32,686 nt of DNA from Bacillota bacterium (GTDB taxonomy: Bacteria > Bacillota > Clostridia > Tissierellales > Tissierellaceae): contig JAEWGC010000012.1 in the NCBI GenBank assembly GCA_023388495.1, forward strand, positions 1-32,686, written 5' to 3'. Under the pieces are notes generated by a model. The model made no database searches. It was given only the letters and a program-made list of their open reading frames with translations, and was not told the DNA's origin. The position numbers and the translations under genes are program-made. Every line of letters starts with the position of its first letter. Positions within the stretch are counted from its first letter, which is position 1. Shown one piece after another: positions 24,430-31,994 of the stretch.

Positions 24430-24858
24430 TTACGGTGTTGTTACCTCAGCCTTAATTTTTGCTGGTGAAACAGTAAATGATCCATCTGCTTTTATATCTA
24501 CAGAATAAGTTGCGTCTGCGTCAATTGTTATATTAGAAGTCCCGTTTTCAGGTGTAAATGTTTTTCCTTTTAATTGTCCATTCACCAATGGCCATTCTTG
24601 CATGTATTCTGCTCCTTTGCCTGTTGTACCATCCCAAACTATGTTAGCTGTAATATCACCATTTGCAATAGCCATCGTAGCTGCTGATTCTAATGCTCTA
24701 ACATTTGCATTATGTGCTGAAATTGCTGCTGATAATCTTGACCTACTCAATCTAGGCACCGCTATTGCCGCCAAAATCCCCAATATAGCAATAACTACTA
24801 CTAACTCCACTAACGTAAATCCTTTTTGATTTCTTTTCTTGTTAATCCATTTTAACAT
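24430..24858 (-). CDS. pilA: Major type IV pilin
   Basis: A 142-residue prepilin with leader MLKWINKKRNQKG (13 residues) and mature start FTLVELVVVIAILGILAAIA, the canonical pilin helix with Glu5. The C-terminal globular part is small and ends in AEVTTP with no cysteine pair, as in clostridial PilA. The first membrane position and the strong GGGGGAAAAGAA site suit an abundant subunit. The leader carries a c-di-GMP-I riboswitch, so pilA and downstream genes are probably made when c-di-GMP is high. Confidence 0.93.
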   Translation of the reverse strand: MLKWINKKRNQKGFTLVELVVVIAILGILAAIAVPRLSRSRLSAAISAHNANVRALESAATMAIANGDITANIVWDGTTGKGAEYMQEWPLVNGQLKGKTFTPENGTSNITIDADATYSVDIKADGSFTVSPAKIKAEVTTP

Positions 24859-24942
24859 TTCTTTTCCCCCTTAAATTTAGATTTAAAAAATAATTAATTA
24901 AGTACAACAAACTACCCCTTTCCTATACCACCACCCTTAAAA

Positions 24943-24960
24943 CAATTGACAATTGACAAT
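24943..24960. repeat. CAATTGACAATTGACAAT short tandem repeat
   Basis: Tandem ATTGACA units lie in the pilA leader, downstream of the riboswitch terminator and about 85 nt before the start codon. This kind of sequence occurs as a dispersed intergenic repeat in some clostridia, but its function is unknown. Confidence 0.4.
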
Positions 24961-25022
24961 CGATAGGGTAAATCTTACCTCATTTATACCCACTCAATTG
25001 TAATGATAAAAATTTATCGTAT

Positions 25023-25064
25023 AAAAAAAGCTGCACAAATAACATTTATATTATTTATGCAGCT
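25023..25064 (-). terminator. Riboswitch expression-platform terminator
   Basis: AGCTGCA (25058-25064) pairs with TGCAGCT (25029-25035), extended by TAAATAA/TTATTTG for about 14 bp, followed by seven U. It is a strong intrinsic terminator in the pilA leader, and its 5' arm begins with the last bases of the aptamer. Confidence 0.85.
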
Positions 25065-25140
25065 GAACGATCATCTTTATCTTGTTAGATAACATTAGAC
25101 TCAAGCTTTGCGTCACTAAGTTTCCCTAGTTTTGCCCTGG
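25058..25140 (-). ncRNA. c-di-GMP-I (GEMM) riboswitch
   Basis: The RNA reads GGGCAAA (25131-25137), a hairpin with GAAA tetraloop (25116-25129), then the hallmark GACGCAAAGC (25105-25114), GUCUAA, a second hairpin, and AUGAUCGUUCAGCUGC. This is the two-helix GEMM-I layout, where the GNRA loop docks on the second stem. Its 3' end is shared with the terminator arm, so ligand binding should oppose termination: an ON switch. It lies 200-280 nt upstream of pilA. The closing stem is weak by eye, which lowers certainty about the exact ends but not the family. Confidence 0.87.
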
Positions 25141-25173
25141 AAATATTCAAATTATGATATTTTTATTAGTAAT

Positions 25174-25202
25174 ATCTTATATTACGCCATAATAAATGTC
25201 AA
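25174..25202 (-). promoter_or_regulatory. Sigma-A-type promoter for the riboswitch-pilA transcript
   Basis: A perfect TTGACA (25197-25202), 17 nt, and TAAGAT (25174-25179) precede the aptamer by about 35 nt. The predicted start is near 25167. pilA can be transcribed apart from aroE-pilB-pilT-pilC. Confidence 0.65.
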
Positions 25203-25249
25203 TATATACAATTTAAGATACTTATATGCATTTAATATGATTACTTTTA

Positions 25250-25277
25250 ATTCACTATTCACTATTAATTATTCACT
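25250..25277. repeat. ATTCACT short repeats
   Basis: ATTCACT occurs three times between the end of pilC and the riboswitch promoter. It resembles low-complexity intergenic repeats of clostridia; nothing else is visible in this stretch. Confidence 0.35.
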
Positions 25278-25281
25278 GCTT

Positions 25282-26481
25282 CTATATAGTATTCACCATA
25301 TCAAACATTGGCATGGCCATGGCTATGACTATAAATCCAATAACTATTGCCATAACAACTAGCATAACTGGCTCCATTAGACTTGTCATCCTTTGTAGAG
25401 CTACTTCTACCTCATCATCGTAGAAGTCTGCTGTCTTGTATAATATATCATCTAGAGAACCCGATTCTTCTCCTATTTTTATCATGGAATCTACCATTGG
25501 AGGGAATATTCCTACTTCATAAACTGCTCTAGATAGTGATACTCCTTTTCTTACATTTTCAGATGCTACTTCTAGTCTATCATGTACTACCTTATTTCCT
25601 ACAACTCTACCTACTACATCTATAGCTTGAAGAAGTGGTATCCCACTAGTCATTAGAGTTGATAGAGTTCTAGTGAATCTTGATGTTATTATCTTTACAT
25701 TTGTATCCTTTATTACTGGTATCTTAATTTTTAATGTATCTAAAAAGTTCCTACCTGTAGGAGTTTGTTTGAAGGTAATAAATCCTATAACCATTCCTAC
25801 AACTATAGCTATAAATAAATACCAAAATTCTGTAAGCCAATTGCTTATAGTAAGTAAAGCTTGTGTAGGTCCTGGCAATGCTTGACCGCTAGACTCAAAC
25901 ATTCCTATAAATGTAGGCATAACAGCTACCAGCAGAAATACGACCACTGCAATTGAAACCACTGCTAATGCTATAGGGTATATTAATGCAGATTTAATTT
26001 TTTGCTCTAATTTATTTTCCTTCTCAAAATGTACCGCCATTCTCTCCATTATTGTATCTAAATTTCCACTAACTTCTCCTGCTTCAACCATATTTATAAG
26101 GAGTGATGGAAAAACTTTAGAATGTGCTTTCATTCCTTCAGACAAAGTAAATCCTTTTTGTACATTTTCACTTAAAGCACCTAATGCCTTTACTAGAGTT
26201 TTATTCTCAGATTGTTTCTCTAATATCTCTATACATTTAACGATTCCTATACCTGCATCTAGCATTGTATAGAATTGTCTACAAAATACGGCCAAATCCT
26301 TCTTTTTAATTTTACTAGAAAATAGTTCAATCTGTGCCTCTGCTGCCACATCTTTTTCTATGGAAACTGCCAGATAGTTATTTCCCTTTAGCATGGCTAA
26401 TACATCAGATTCATCATTTCCCTCAAAAAAACCTTCTATTATTTCTCCTTTTTCAGATACTGCTTTATATTTATATATCAT
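25282..26481 (-). CDS. pilC: Type IV pilus platform protein PilC
   Basis: A 399-residue GspF-family inner membrane protein. Two cytosolic helical domains (about 65-190 and 270-395) each hold the FTRTLSTLMTSGIPL- or FCRQFYTMLDAGIG-type motif, separated and ended by membrane helices (three in all). PilC sits at the centre of the assembly machine and couples PilB/PilT rotation to pilin movement. The ATG at 26481 follows AGGATGTGACCTT. The gene order pilB-pilT-pilC is standard. Confidence 0.95.
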   Translation of the reverse strand: MIYKYKAVSEKGEIIEGFFEGNDESDVLAMLKGNNYLAVSIEKDVAAEAQIELFSSKIKKKDLAVFCRQFYTMLDAGIGIVKCIEILEKQSENKTLVKALGALSENVQKGFTLSEGMKAHSKVFPSLLINMVEAGEVSGNLDTIMERMAVHFEKENKLEQKIKSALIYPIALAVVSIAVVVFLLVAVMPTFIGMFESSGQALPGPTQALLTISNWLTEFWYLFIAIVVGMVIGFITFKQTPTGRNFLDTLKIKIPVIKDTNVKIITSRFTRTLSTLMTSGIPLLQAIDVVGRVVGNKVVHDRLEVASENVRKGVSLSRAVYEVGIFPPMVDSMIKIGEESGSLDDILYKTADFYDDEVEVALQRMTSLMEPVMLVVMAIVIGFIVIAMAMPMFDMVNTI

Positions 26482-26492
26482 AAGGTCACATC

Positions 26493-27545
26493 CTAAATAA
26501 TATATTTTTTAATATTTTCCTGATTTATTGCTTGGGTTAATGCAGAGTCTTTAGATATTAGTCCCTTCCTATATAGTTCTAATAGAGATGCGTCCATGGT
26601 TTGCATCTGATATTTCGCTCCTGTTTGTATTGCTGTATCTATCTGATGAATCTTATCTTCTCTAATTAAATTCCTGATTGCTGTTGTTGCTACCATGACT
26701 TCAAAGGCTGCTACCCTTCCTGATTCATCTGCCTTTGGCAATAGTTGTTGTGATATTATTGCCTGAATAGCCGATGAAAACTGTACCCTCACCTGTTGTT
26801 GTTGATGTGGTGGAAATACATCTATAATTCTATCAATAGTCTTTGCAGCTCCATTGGTGTGTAAAGTTGATAATACTAGATGCCCTGTTTCTGCTGCTGT
26901 AAGTGCAATAGAGATAGTTTCTAGATCTCTCATCTCTCCAACTAATATAACATCTGGATCCTGACGTAAGGCAGCTCTTAGACCATTTGCAAAGGATCTT
27001 GAATCTGTTCCTATTTCCCTTTGATTTACTATGCTCTGATTGTGCCTGTGAAGGTATTCTATAGGATCTTCAAGGGTTAATATATGACATCTTCTTTCAT
27101 TATTTATTTGATTTATCATAGTAGCCAAAGTTGTTGATTTTCCACTTCCCGTAGGTCCTGTAACTAAAATAAGTCCACGAGGAAGTCTAGCTAAATCCTT
27201 TACTACTATGGGAAGTCCCAAATCATCTACACTAGGTATTTCAAGAGGAATTATCCTCAAAGCCATACCATAGGATCCTCTCTGTTTATATGCATTTACT
27301 CTGTATCTTCCTATACCTGGGCTTGAAAAGGAAGTATCTACTTCTCCTTTCTCCTCTAATTCTTTTATTAAATCTTCATTTAAAGTTTCATAAACTAAAG
27401 TCTTAGTATCATCAGGCTTTAGCTTTTCTTCATTAAAATATATCAATTGGCCATTTATTCGTAAAATTGGAGGAATCCCAACTGTTATATGAATATCTGA
27501 TGCTTTTTTTTCCGTAGCTATATTAACCAATTCAATTATATTCAT
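26493..27545 (-). CDS. pilT: Pilus retraction ATPase PilT
   Basis: A 350-residue hexameric ATPase that powers pilus retraction and so twitching motility. Motifs: Walker A GPTGSGKST, Walker B ILVGEMRD with following His box (GHLVLSTLHTN), and the PilT-specific AIRNLIREDKIHQ near the C-terminus. The last of these separates PilT from PilB. The start ATG 27545 has GGGGG seven bases upstream; GTG 27548 is the track alternative. Confidence 0.95.
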   Translation of the reverse strand: MNIIELVNIATEKKASDIHITVGIPPILRINGQLIYFNEEKLKPDDTKTLVYETLNEDLIKELEEKGEVDTSFSSPGIGRYRVNAYKQRGSYGMALRIIPLEIPSVDDLGLPIVVKDLARLPRGLILVTGPTGSGKSTTLATMINQINNERRCHILTLEDPIEYLHRHNQSIVNQREIGTDSRSFANGLRAALRQDPDVILVGEMRDLETISIALTAAETGHLVLSTLHTNGAAKTIDRIIDVFPPHQQQQVRVQFSSAIQAIISQQLLPKADESGRVAAFEVMVATTAIRNLIREDKIHQIDTAIQTGAKYQMQTMDASLLELYRKGLISKDSALTQAINQENIKKYII

Positions 27546-27556
27546 CACCTATCCCC

Positions 27557-29239
27557 CTATCCCAATGTAAACCCTACTCGTAATACCTCATCATAGGAAG
27601 TTTCTCCATTTATAGCTAATTTTGCTGCTGATTCCAACAAAGTATGCATACCCTCCTTTATAGCTTGTCCTCTTAATTCATCTATATTAGCACCTTTATC
27701 TATAAGTTGTCTAATCGATTCATTGACTGGCATCAATTCATGAACTGCACGTCTTCCCTTATAGCCATTATTACAAGAGCTACAGCCTACTGCATTATTT
27801 AATATTAATTTTTCTTTTTCATCTATACCCAAAACCTTCTTTTCTAAATACCCAGCCTCATAAGATTTTTTACATTTTGGGCAAAGCAGCTTGACTAATC
27901 TTTGAGATACTACGCCTATAACAGCTGAAGATACTAAATATGGCTCTATTCCCATATCGATAAGCCTTGCAACTGTAGAAGGGCTGTCGTTGGTATGCAA
28001 AGTAGAAAGCACTAGATGACCTGTAATAGCTGCCCTAACTGCAATTTCTGCAGTTTCTGAGTCTCTTATTTCTCCAACCATTACTATATCAGGGTCTTGT
28101 CTAAGTACTGATCTAAGTCCTGAGGCAAATGTTAGTCCAGCCTTTGTATTTACTTGAACTTGGTTGATCCCATTTAATTTATACTCTACTGGATCTTCTA
28201 TGGTAATTATGTTTTTTTCTATTTGGTTAAGCTCTTGAAGCACTGCATATAAGGTAGTTGTCTTTCCACTTCCAGTAGGTCCTGTAACTAAAATCATCCC
28301 ATAGGGTTGATTTAAGATCTTATCAAATACTTCTAAATCACCTGAACTAAAACCTAACCCTTCCTTTGTAAATACAAAACTACTTCTATCTAAAAGTCTT
28401 ATTACAATTTTCTCTCCATATACTGTAGGTAGTGTAGATATTCTCATGTCTATCTCTCTGCCGCTGATTTTTGTCTCTACTCTACCATCTTGAGGTATTC
28501 TTTTTTCTGCGATATTCATTTTTCCTATGATTTTAATTCTGGTGATTATACCTGAAAGACTTGTCTTCGCAAGGGTCATGATTTCCCTAAGGTCTCCATC
28601 TATACGGAATCTCACCCTTATATCATCTGCATAGGGCTCTATATGAATATCTGAAGCCCTTTCCCGTACAGCTTGCTCTATTATTGAATTTAGAAGCTTC
28701 ACTATTGGTGCAGTAGTTACTTCTAGTAACTCTGAGTCTTCTATTTCATCCATATTAATAGGCAAAAAACTTTCTTCAAACTCTTCCAGAACTTTTTTTG
28801 TAGTTTCTCCACTATAAAATCTATCTATAGCTTTTAGCAGTTTTTCTCTTGTTGAAATAACAGGTTGTATATCTAACTTAACAAAAAGTTTGACATCATC
28901 TAAGGCAAAAATATTTAGTGGATCAACCATAGCTACAATGAGAAGATTATCTCTTTTATCTATGGCTATAAGTTCATATCTTCTTACTATATTTTCTGGA
29001 ATAAGTGTTGCTACTTTTGAATCTATTTGATACTTATCCAAGTCTACATGAGGTATACCTAGTTGAAACTCCAACACCTCAATAATATCGTCTTCTGTAA
29101 TAATTCTTTCAGCTACAAGAACTTCTCCTATCTTTTTTCCTGATTTTTTTTGTATATCTAAGGCATCTTTAAGCTGAGACTCAGTTATCTTCCCAGAATA
29201 TAATAGTAATTCTCCAAGTTTTAATTTTTTATCTATCAT
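27557..29239 (-). CDS. pilB: Pilus extension ATPase PilB with MshEN-type N-terminus
   Basis: A 560-residue assembly ATPase. The N-terminal 1-150 contain KLGELLLYSGKITESQL, then KKIGEVLVAERIITEDDI and QLGIPHVDL, matching the MshEN/T2SSE N-terminal domain; some of these bind c-di-GMP, but here Lys replaces the usual Arg of RLG. The catalytic core has GPTGSGKTTTLYAVL, Walker B DIVMVGEIRD, an Asp box, and the zinc site CPKC/CSSC (about 465-500). PilB powers pilin polymerisation. It follows aroE by 29 nt. Confidence 0.95.
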   Translation of the reverse strand: MIDKKLKLGELLLYSGKITESQLKDALDIQKKSGKKIGEVLVAERIITEDDIIEVLEFQLGIPHVDLDKYQIDSKVATLIPENIVRRYELIAIDKRDNLLIVAMVDPLNIFALDDVKLFVKLDIQPVISTREKLLKAIDRFYSGETTKKVLEEFEESFLPINMDEIEDSELLEVTTAPIVKLLNSIIEQAVRERASDIHIEPYADDIRVRFRIDGDLREIMTLAKTSLSGIITRIKIIGKMNIAEKRIPQDGRVETKISGREIDMRISTLPTVYGEKIVIRLLDRSSFVFTKEGLGFSSGDLEVFDKILNQPYGMILVTGPTGSGKTTTLYAVLQELNQIEKNIITIEDPVEYKLNGINQVQVNTKAGLTFASGLRSVLRQDPDIVMVGEIRDSETAEIAVRAAITGHLVLSTLHTNDSPSTVARLIDMGIEPYLVSSAVIGVVSQRLVKLLCPKCKKSYEAGYLEKKVLGIDEKEKLILNNAVGCSSCNNGYKGRRAVHELMPVNESIRQLIDKGANIDELRGQAIKEGMHTLLESAAKLAINGETSYDEVLRVGFTLG

Positions 29240-29268
29240 TCCATCACCCTCAGATTATTTGTAGTATA

Positions 29269-30135
29269 TTATTCTACATAATTATGTAAAATTCCTTCTA
29301 TTTTTTTATATATTTCGAAGTTTATTTTTTCATCTAAATTTAGCCAAATATTTTGACTAAAAATAGCTTGATTTAAAAGCATTGATAGTCCGTTAAAAGT
29401 TCTGAAACCCTTTGCCTTAGCCTCTTTAATCAATTTAGTTTCATATGGCTTATATACTATATCATAAATAATAGTATCTCTAGAGAATCCACTTAATTCC
29501 AAAGGAGACATATCTTCCATAGGATACATCCCCAAAGATGTGGTATTAATAATAATATCAATATTTTTTTTATCTAAATCCTTAAGGCTTAAATCAATTA
29601 TCTCTGTTGTAATTTTGTTATTTATCTTTTTTACATTTTGTTCTAGTAAAATGCTATTTTCTATTGTTCTATTTGCTATATATATCTTTTGGATATTTTC
29701 CATTGCTAATATACTAGCAATTCCATAGGAAGCTCCCCCTGCGCCTAGGATTAAAATGTTTTTACCTCTAATATCTATATTATTATCATAAAAAGTTTTT
29801 AAAAATCCATCACCATCTGTATTATATCCGATTAGTTTACCATTATGATTTTTCACAGTATTAACTGCATTTATAGCTTTAGCTTTGGGAGAAATCTCAT
29901 CTAAATGTTTAATAATAGATTTTTTATAAGGAATAGTTACATTAAAGCCTCCTACATTCATTGCCTTTAGTCCATCTATTGCATCCTTTAGTCTATTCTC
30001 CTCTATATTAAATGCAAGATAAACACTGTTCTCATTTAAAAACTTAAAAATATTATTATGTATTATTGGTGATAGAGATTTATCTATTGGTTTTCCTATT
30101 AAACAATAAAGTTTTGTATTCCACGTAGTTTCCAT
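29269..30135 (-). CDS. aroE: Shikimate dehydrogenase (NADP+)
   Basis: A 288-residue enzyme that reduces 3-dehydroshikimate. It has SLSPIIHN (20-27), the catalytic lysine in NVTIPYKKSIIKHLDE, GYNTDGDGF with the substrate-binding Asp, the Rossmann GAGGASYGIASIL and the C-terminal NGLSMLLNQA. It is the first gene of the aro-pil transcript. Its start at 30135 has AGGAGGAG. aroK and aroQ lie some 17 kb away, on the far side of the pilus genes. Confidence 0.94.
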   Translation of the reverse strand: METTWNTKLYCLIGKPIDKSLSPIIHNNIFKFLNENSVYLAFNIEENRLKDAIDGLKAMNVGGFNVTIPYKKSIIKHLDEISPKAKAINAVNTVKNHNGKLIGYNTDGDGFLKTFYDNNIDIRGKNILILGAGGASYGIASILAMENIQKIYIANRTIENSILLEQNVKKINNKITTEIIDLSLKDLDKKNIDIIINTTSLGMYPMEDMSPLELSGFSRDTIIYDIVYKPYETKLIKEAKAKGFRTFNGLSMLLNQAIFSQNIWLNLDEKINFEIYKKIEGILHNYVE

Positions 30136-30159
30136 TATTCTCCTCCTATAACTAATAGT

Positions 30160-30168
30160 ATTATATCA
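30160..30168 (-). promoter_or_regulatory. Extended -10 promoter before aroE
   Basis: The minus strand reads TGATATAAT, an extended -10, predicting a start near 30153 and an 18-nt leader. No clear -35 hexamer is seen at 16-18 nt. It probably drives aroE-pilB-pilT-pilC. Confidence 0.5.
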
Positions 30169-30320
30169 TAAAAGCTAATCAATCCATATTGTGATTATCA
30201 ATATTATGAAGAATAAAAAAACAAAAATATTTAAATCTGGCTAGAATATACAAAATGGATAAAAACTAGTCTAAATAAAAAAATCATTATGTGTCAAACT
30301 ATTTGTAGGAGGTGGATGAT

Positions 30321-31010
30321 TTGAAAAAAAATAAAATCAAACTTTTAGGATTGTCAGCAGTTTTAGTGGTAGCAATGGCAGGATGTCGTCCAGCAAATAC
30401 AAATATGAGAAATATGTCTACACAAACTAGGTTAAATGATAATGTTAACAACCGTTGGATGACTAATACACCTTTTAATACTAGAGATAGATTAAATACT
30501 AATCTAAACAACGGTATGGTTAGAAACAACACTTATCTAAATGATAATATGGTTAGAAATACTCCAATGACTAATGATAGTTTAGGAGGAGGTAATGTTC
30601 TAGCTCCTGGAACTATTAATAATGGAAGATTGAACACTAATTTAACAACAACTAACACTGCCTTAGTAAATAGGGCCAATAAGATTGCACAAAGAGTATC
30701 TGCTTTACCTGAAGTAAACGCTGCTTCTGTAGTAATTCATGGAAATACAGCTATAGTTGGATGTGATGTAAAAGGTAGTGCAACTAATGCCATAAGTTCC
30801 AATCTTAGACAAAAGGTAGAAGCTGCTGTAAAAACTGCAGATAAGAACGTAAAAAATATATCTGTAACATCTGATCCTACTCTATATAATAGAATAAGGA
30901 CTATGAGTACAAATATAAGTAATGGTCACCCTATATCTACATTCGTTGGAGATATAGAAGATGTTATGAGAAGGATAGCAGCTCCTTTTAGAACAACTCC
31001 AGTTAGATAA
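30321..31010 (+). CDS. YhcN/YlaJ-family sporulation lipoprotein
   Basis: A 229-residue lipoprotein with signal peptide MKKNKIKLLGLSAVLVVAM and lipobox AGC. Residues 25-115 are a low-complexity stretch of N, T, R and M (RLNDN, RLNTNLNN, TPMTNDSL). The C-terminal 110 residues form the YhcN/YlaJ domain (ANKIAQRVSALPEVNAASVVIHGNTAIVGCDV split over about 125-155). Family members are in the forespore inner membrane and affect germination or outgrowth. TTG 30321 is chosen as start, with AGGAGGTGG ideally spaced; GTG 30312 lies inside that site. Only gene on this strand, it converges on sigK. Confidence 0.85.
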   Translation: MKKNKIKLLGLSAVLVVAMAGCRPANTNMRNMSTQTRLNDNVNNRWMTNTPFNTRDRLNTNLNNGMVRNNTYLNDNMVRNTPMTNDSLGGGNVLAPGTINNGRLNTNLTTTNTALVNRANKIAQRVSALPEVNAASVVIHGNTAIVGCDVKGSATNAISSNLRQKVEAAVKTADKNVKNISVTSDPTLYNRIRTMSTNISNGHPISTFVGDIEDVMRRIAAPFRTTPVR

Positions 31011-31015
31011 TTTAT

Positions 31016-31050
31016 AAAATTAATCCAAGGCTAGACCTTGGATTAATTTT
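31016..31050. terminator. Bidirectional terminator between the lipoprotein and sigK fragment
   Basis: A 15-bp inverted repeat (31016-31030 with 31036-31050, 5-nt loop) has A/T flanks on each side. It serves the + strand lipoprotein gene and overlaps the stop codon of the sigK fragment on the other strand. Confidence 0.85.
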
Positions 31051-31399
31051 ATTTATCCATTAAGGCTTTATTTAATTTACCAAGTGCTCTTGTTTCTATC
31101 CTTGATACATATGATCTGGATATGCCTAGCATAGCAGCAATTTCTCTTTGTGTTTTACAACTTCCGTCTATAAGTCCATATCTTAATTCAATAATAACTT
31201 TTTCCCTATCCTTTAAAGCATGATTGATTGCTCTATATAATTTTTTAACCTGAAGTTTTAAATGCACCTCATCTAATATTTCATCTGCTTCTGAGCCTAA
31301 AATATCTAATAAATTTATTTCATTCCCTTCTTTATCCATGCCAATAGGTTCATGTAGGGATAACTCCAACTTGGTTTTTCTTGTTGATCTTATGGTCAT
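31049..31399 (-). CDS. sigK: C-terminal half of sporulation sigma factor K (split sigK, spoIIIC-type)
   Basis: A 116-residue frame covering only sigma regions 3 to 4: LSLHEPIGMDKEGNEINL-type signature after the start, the 4.1 segment DREKVIIELRYGL, and the region 4.2 helix-turn-helix TQREIAAMLGISRSYVSRIE. Full sigma-K is about 230 residues; the pro-sequence and core-binding region 2 are missing. Upstream of ATG 31399 the same frame continues as SIENEILM, matching the conserved CIENEILM of intact sigma-K, until a TAG at 31430-31432. No ribosome-binding site precedes it. This is what skin-type splitting of sigK produces, as in B. subtilis spoIIIC. Excision in the mother cell would rejoin the halves. 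A plain truncated paralogue cannot be ruled out. Confidence 0.85.
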   Translation of the reverse strand: MTIRSTRKTKLELSLHEPIGMDKEGNEINLLDILGSEADEILDEVHLKLQVKKLYRAINHALKDREKVIIELRYGLIDGSCKTQREIAAMLGISRSYVSRIETRALGKLNKALMDK

Positions 31400-31432
31400 T
31401 AATATTTCGTTTTCAATGCTGATATAATGCTA
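31400..31432 (-). other. Skin-type junction in sigK
   Basis: The sigK frame is recognisable up to about 31415-31420 (IENEILM), where similarity to intact sigma-K stops; AGC (Ser) replaces the expected Cys codon, and TAG follows four codons upstream. This is where the intervening element meets the host gene, so the recombination core probably lies in 31406-31420. Confidence 0.7.
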
Positions 31433-31499
31433 CATTTTAAATAGTTTGTACATTATATATATTAATTTGATATATTATAACATTAATTCTTCTTCATTA

Positions 31500-31617
31500 T
31501 CACAACATATTATATTTCATTAATTCTTTTATTACAGTTTGAAAAGCAAATACCATTCCCACACCAAAGCCTATGATAAATATTAATATATTTTTTTATT
31601 TTTGCTTTTTTATCCAT
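31500..31617 (-). pseudogene. Possible frameshifted small membrane protein
   Basis: ATG at 31617 opens MDKKAKIKK and a second frame, ending at the TGA at 31500-31502, reads ILIFIIGFGVGMVFAF followed by QTVIKELMKYNML. One extra A in a seven-A run joins them into a protein of about 40 residues with one membrane helix. There is no good ribosome-binding site. It may be a decayed phage gene, a slippage product or chance. Confidence 0.25.
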
Positions 31618-31654
31618 ATGATATATTCTATAAATATTTTAAAAATCATTCAAA

Positions 31655-31692
31655 AAATAAAAAAAGGCCCTAGATTTTACCCTAGAGCCTTT
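31655..31692 (-). terminator. Intrinsic terminator after the holin-like gene
   Basis: AGGCUCUAG (31682-31690) pairs with CUAGGGCCU (31665-31673, one GU pair), followed by six or more U. It ends the lysis transcript a few bases after the holin stop and so separates it from sigK. Confidence 0.8.
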
Positions 31693-31696
31693 ACAA

Positions 31697-31930
31697 TTAT
31701 TTCTCCAATGAGTTCTTAGTACCACTATATAATCCTACTGCACTAAGACCTATGAATATACCTTGTACTAACCCTGCCCTTATATCTCCATTTCCAAACA
31801 GTCCAATACCTATGACTATTCCTAATAATACTGAAGCTACAGGTACATACTTCTCTTTTAATCCCACTTTTTTTAATACCTCTAATATACCAATCAATAA
31901 AGGTATTATTGCTATTCCTGCATATTCCAT
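31697..31930 (-). CDS. Holin-like small membrane protein
   Basis: A 77-residue protein with two or three hydrophobic segments (about 5-17, 31-46 and 53-69), a charged KKVGLKEKYVP turn and a basic C-terminus. This fits small phage holins that permit amidase release or depolarise the membrane. The ATG at 31930 has AAAGGAGTGGATAA upstream. The position directly after an amidase gene is typical of a lysis cassette. The specific holin family is not certain. Confidence 0.7.
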   Translation of the reverse strand: MEYAGIAIIPLLIGILEVLKKVGLKEKYVPVASVLLGIVIGIGLFGNGDIRAGLVQGIFIGLSAVGLYSGTKNSLEK

Positions 31931-31958
31931 TATTTATCCACTCCTTTGTTTTTATGGT

Positions 31959-31994
31959 TTTAAAAAGGCTAAGGTTTCCCCTAGCCTTTTTAAA
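31959..31994 (-). terminator. Hairpin terminator after the amidase gene
   Basis: A 13-bp perfect stem (31959-31971 with 31982-31994, 10-nt loop) with A/T-rich arms, read as AAGGC...GCCUUUUUA in either direction. It lies immediately after the amidase stop and before the holin leader, so the two may be transcribed separately or with partial readthrough. Confidence 0.65.

Noticed and set aside
24943..25277. CRISPR array from the short repeats
   Set aside because: Units are only 7 nt, irregularly spaced and lack unique spacers of constant length; no cas gene is in the window.
30235..30275. Sigma-G promoter for the YhcN-like lipoprotein
   Set aside because: AGAATA resembles the -35 but the -10 region at the right spacing (CTAGTCT) does not match CATACTA well. 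Sporulation control is likely but not shown by this motif.
31049..31399. Sigma-E instead of sigma-K
   Set aside because: DKEGNE-type, TQREIAAMLGISRSYVSRIE and the upstream IENEILM match sigma-K rather than sigma-E, whose corresponding segments differ.
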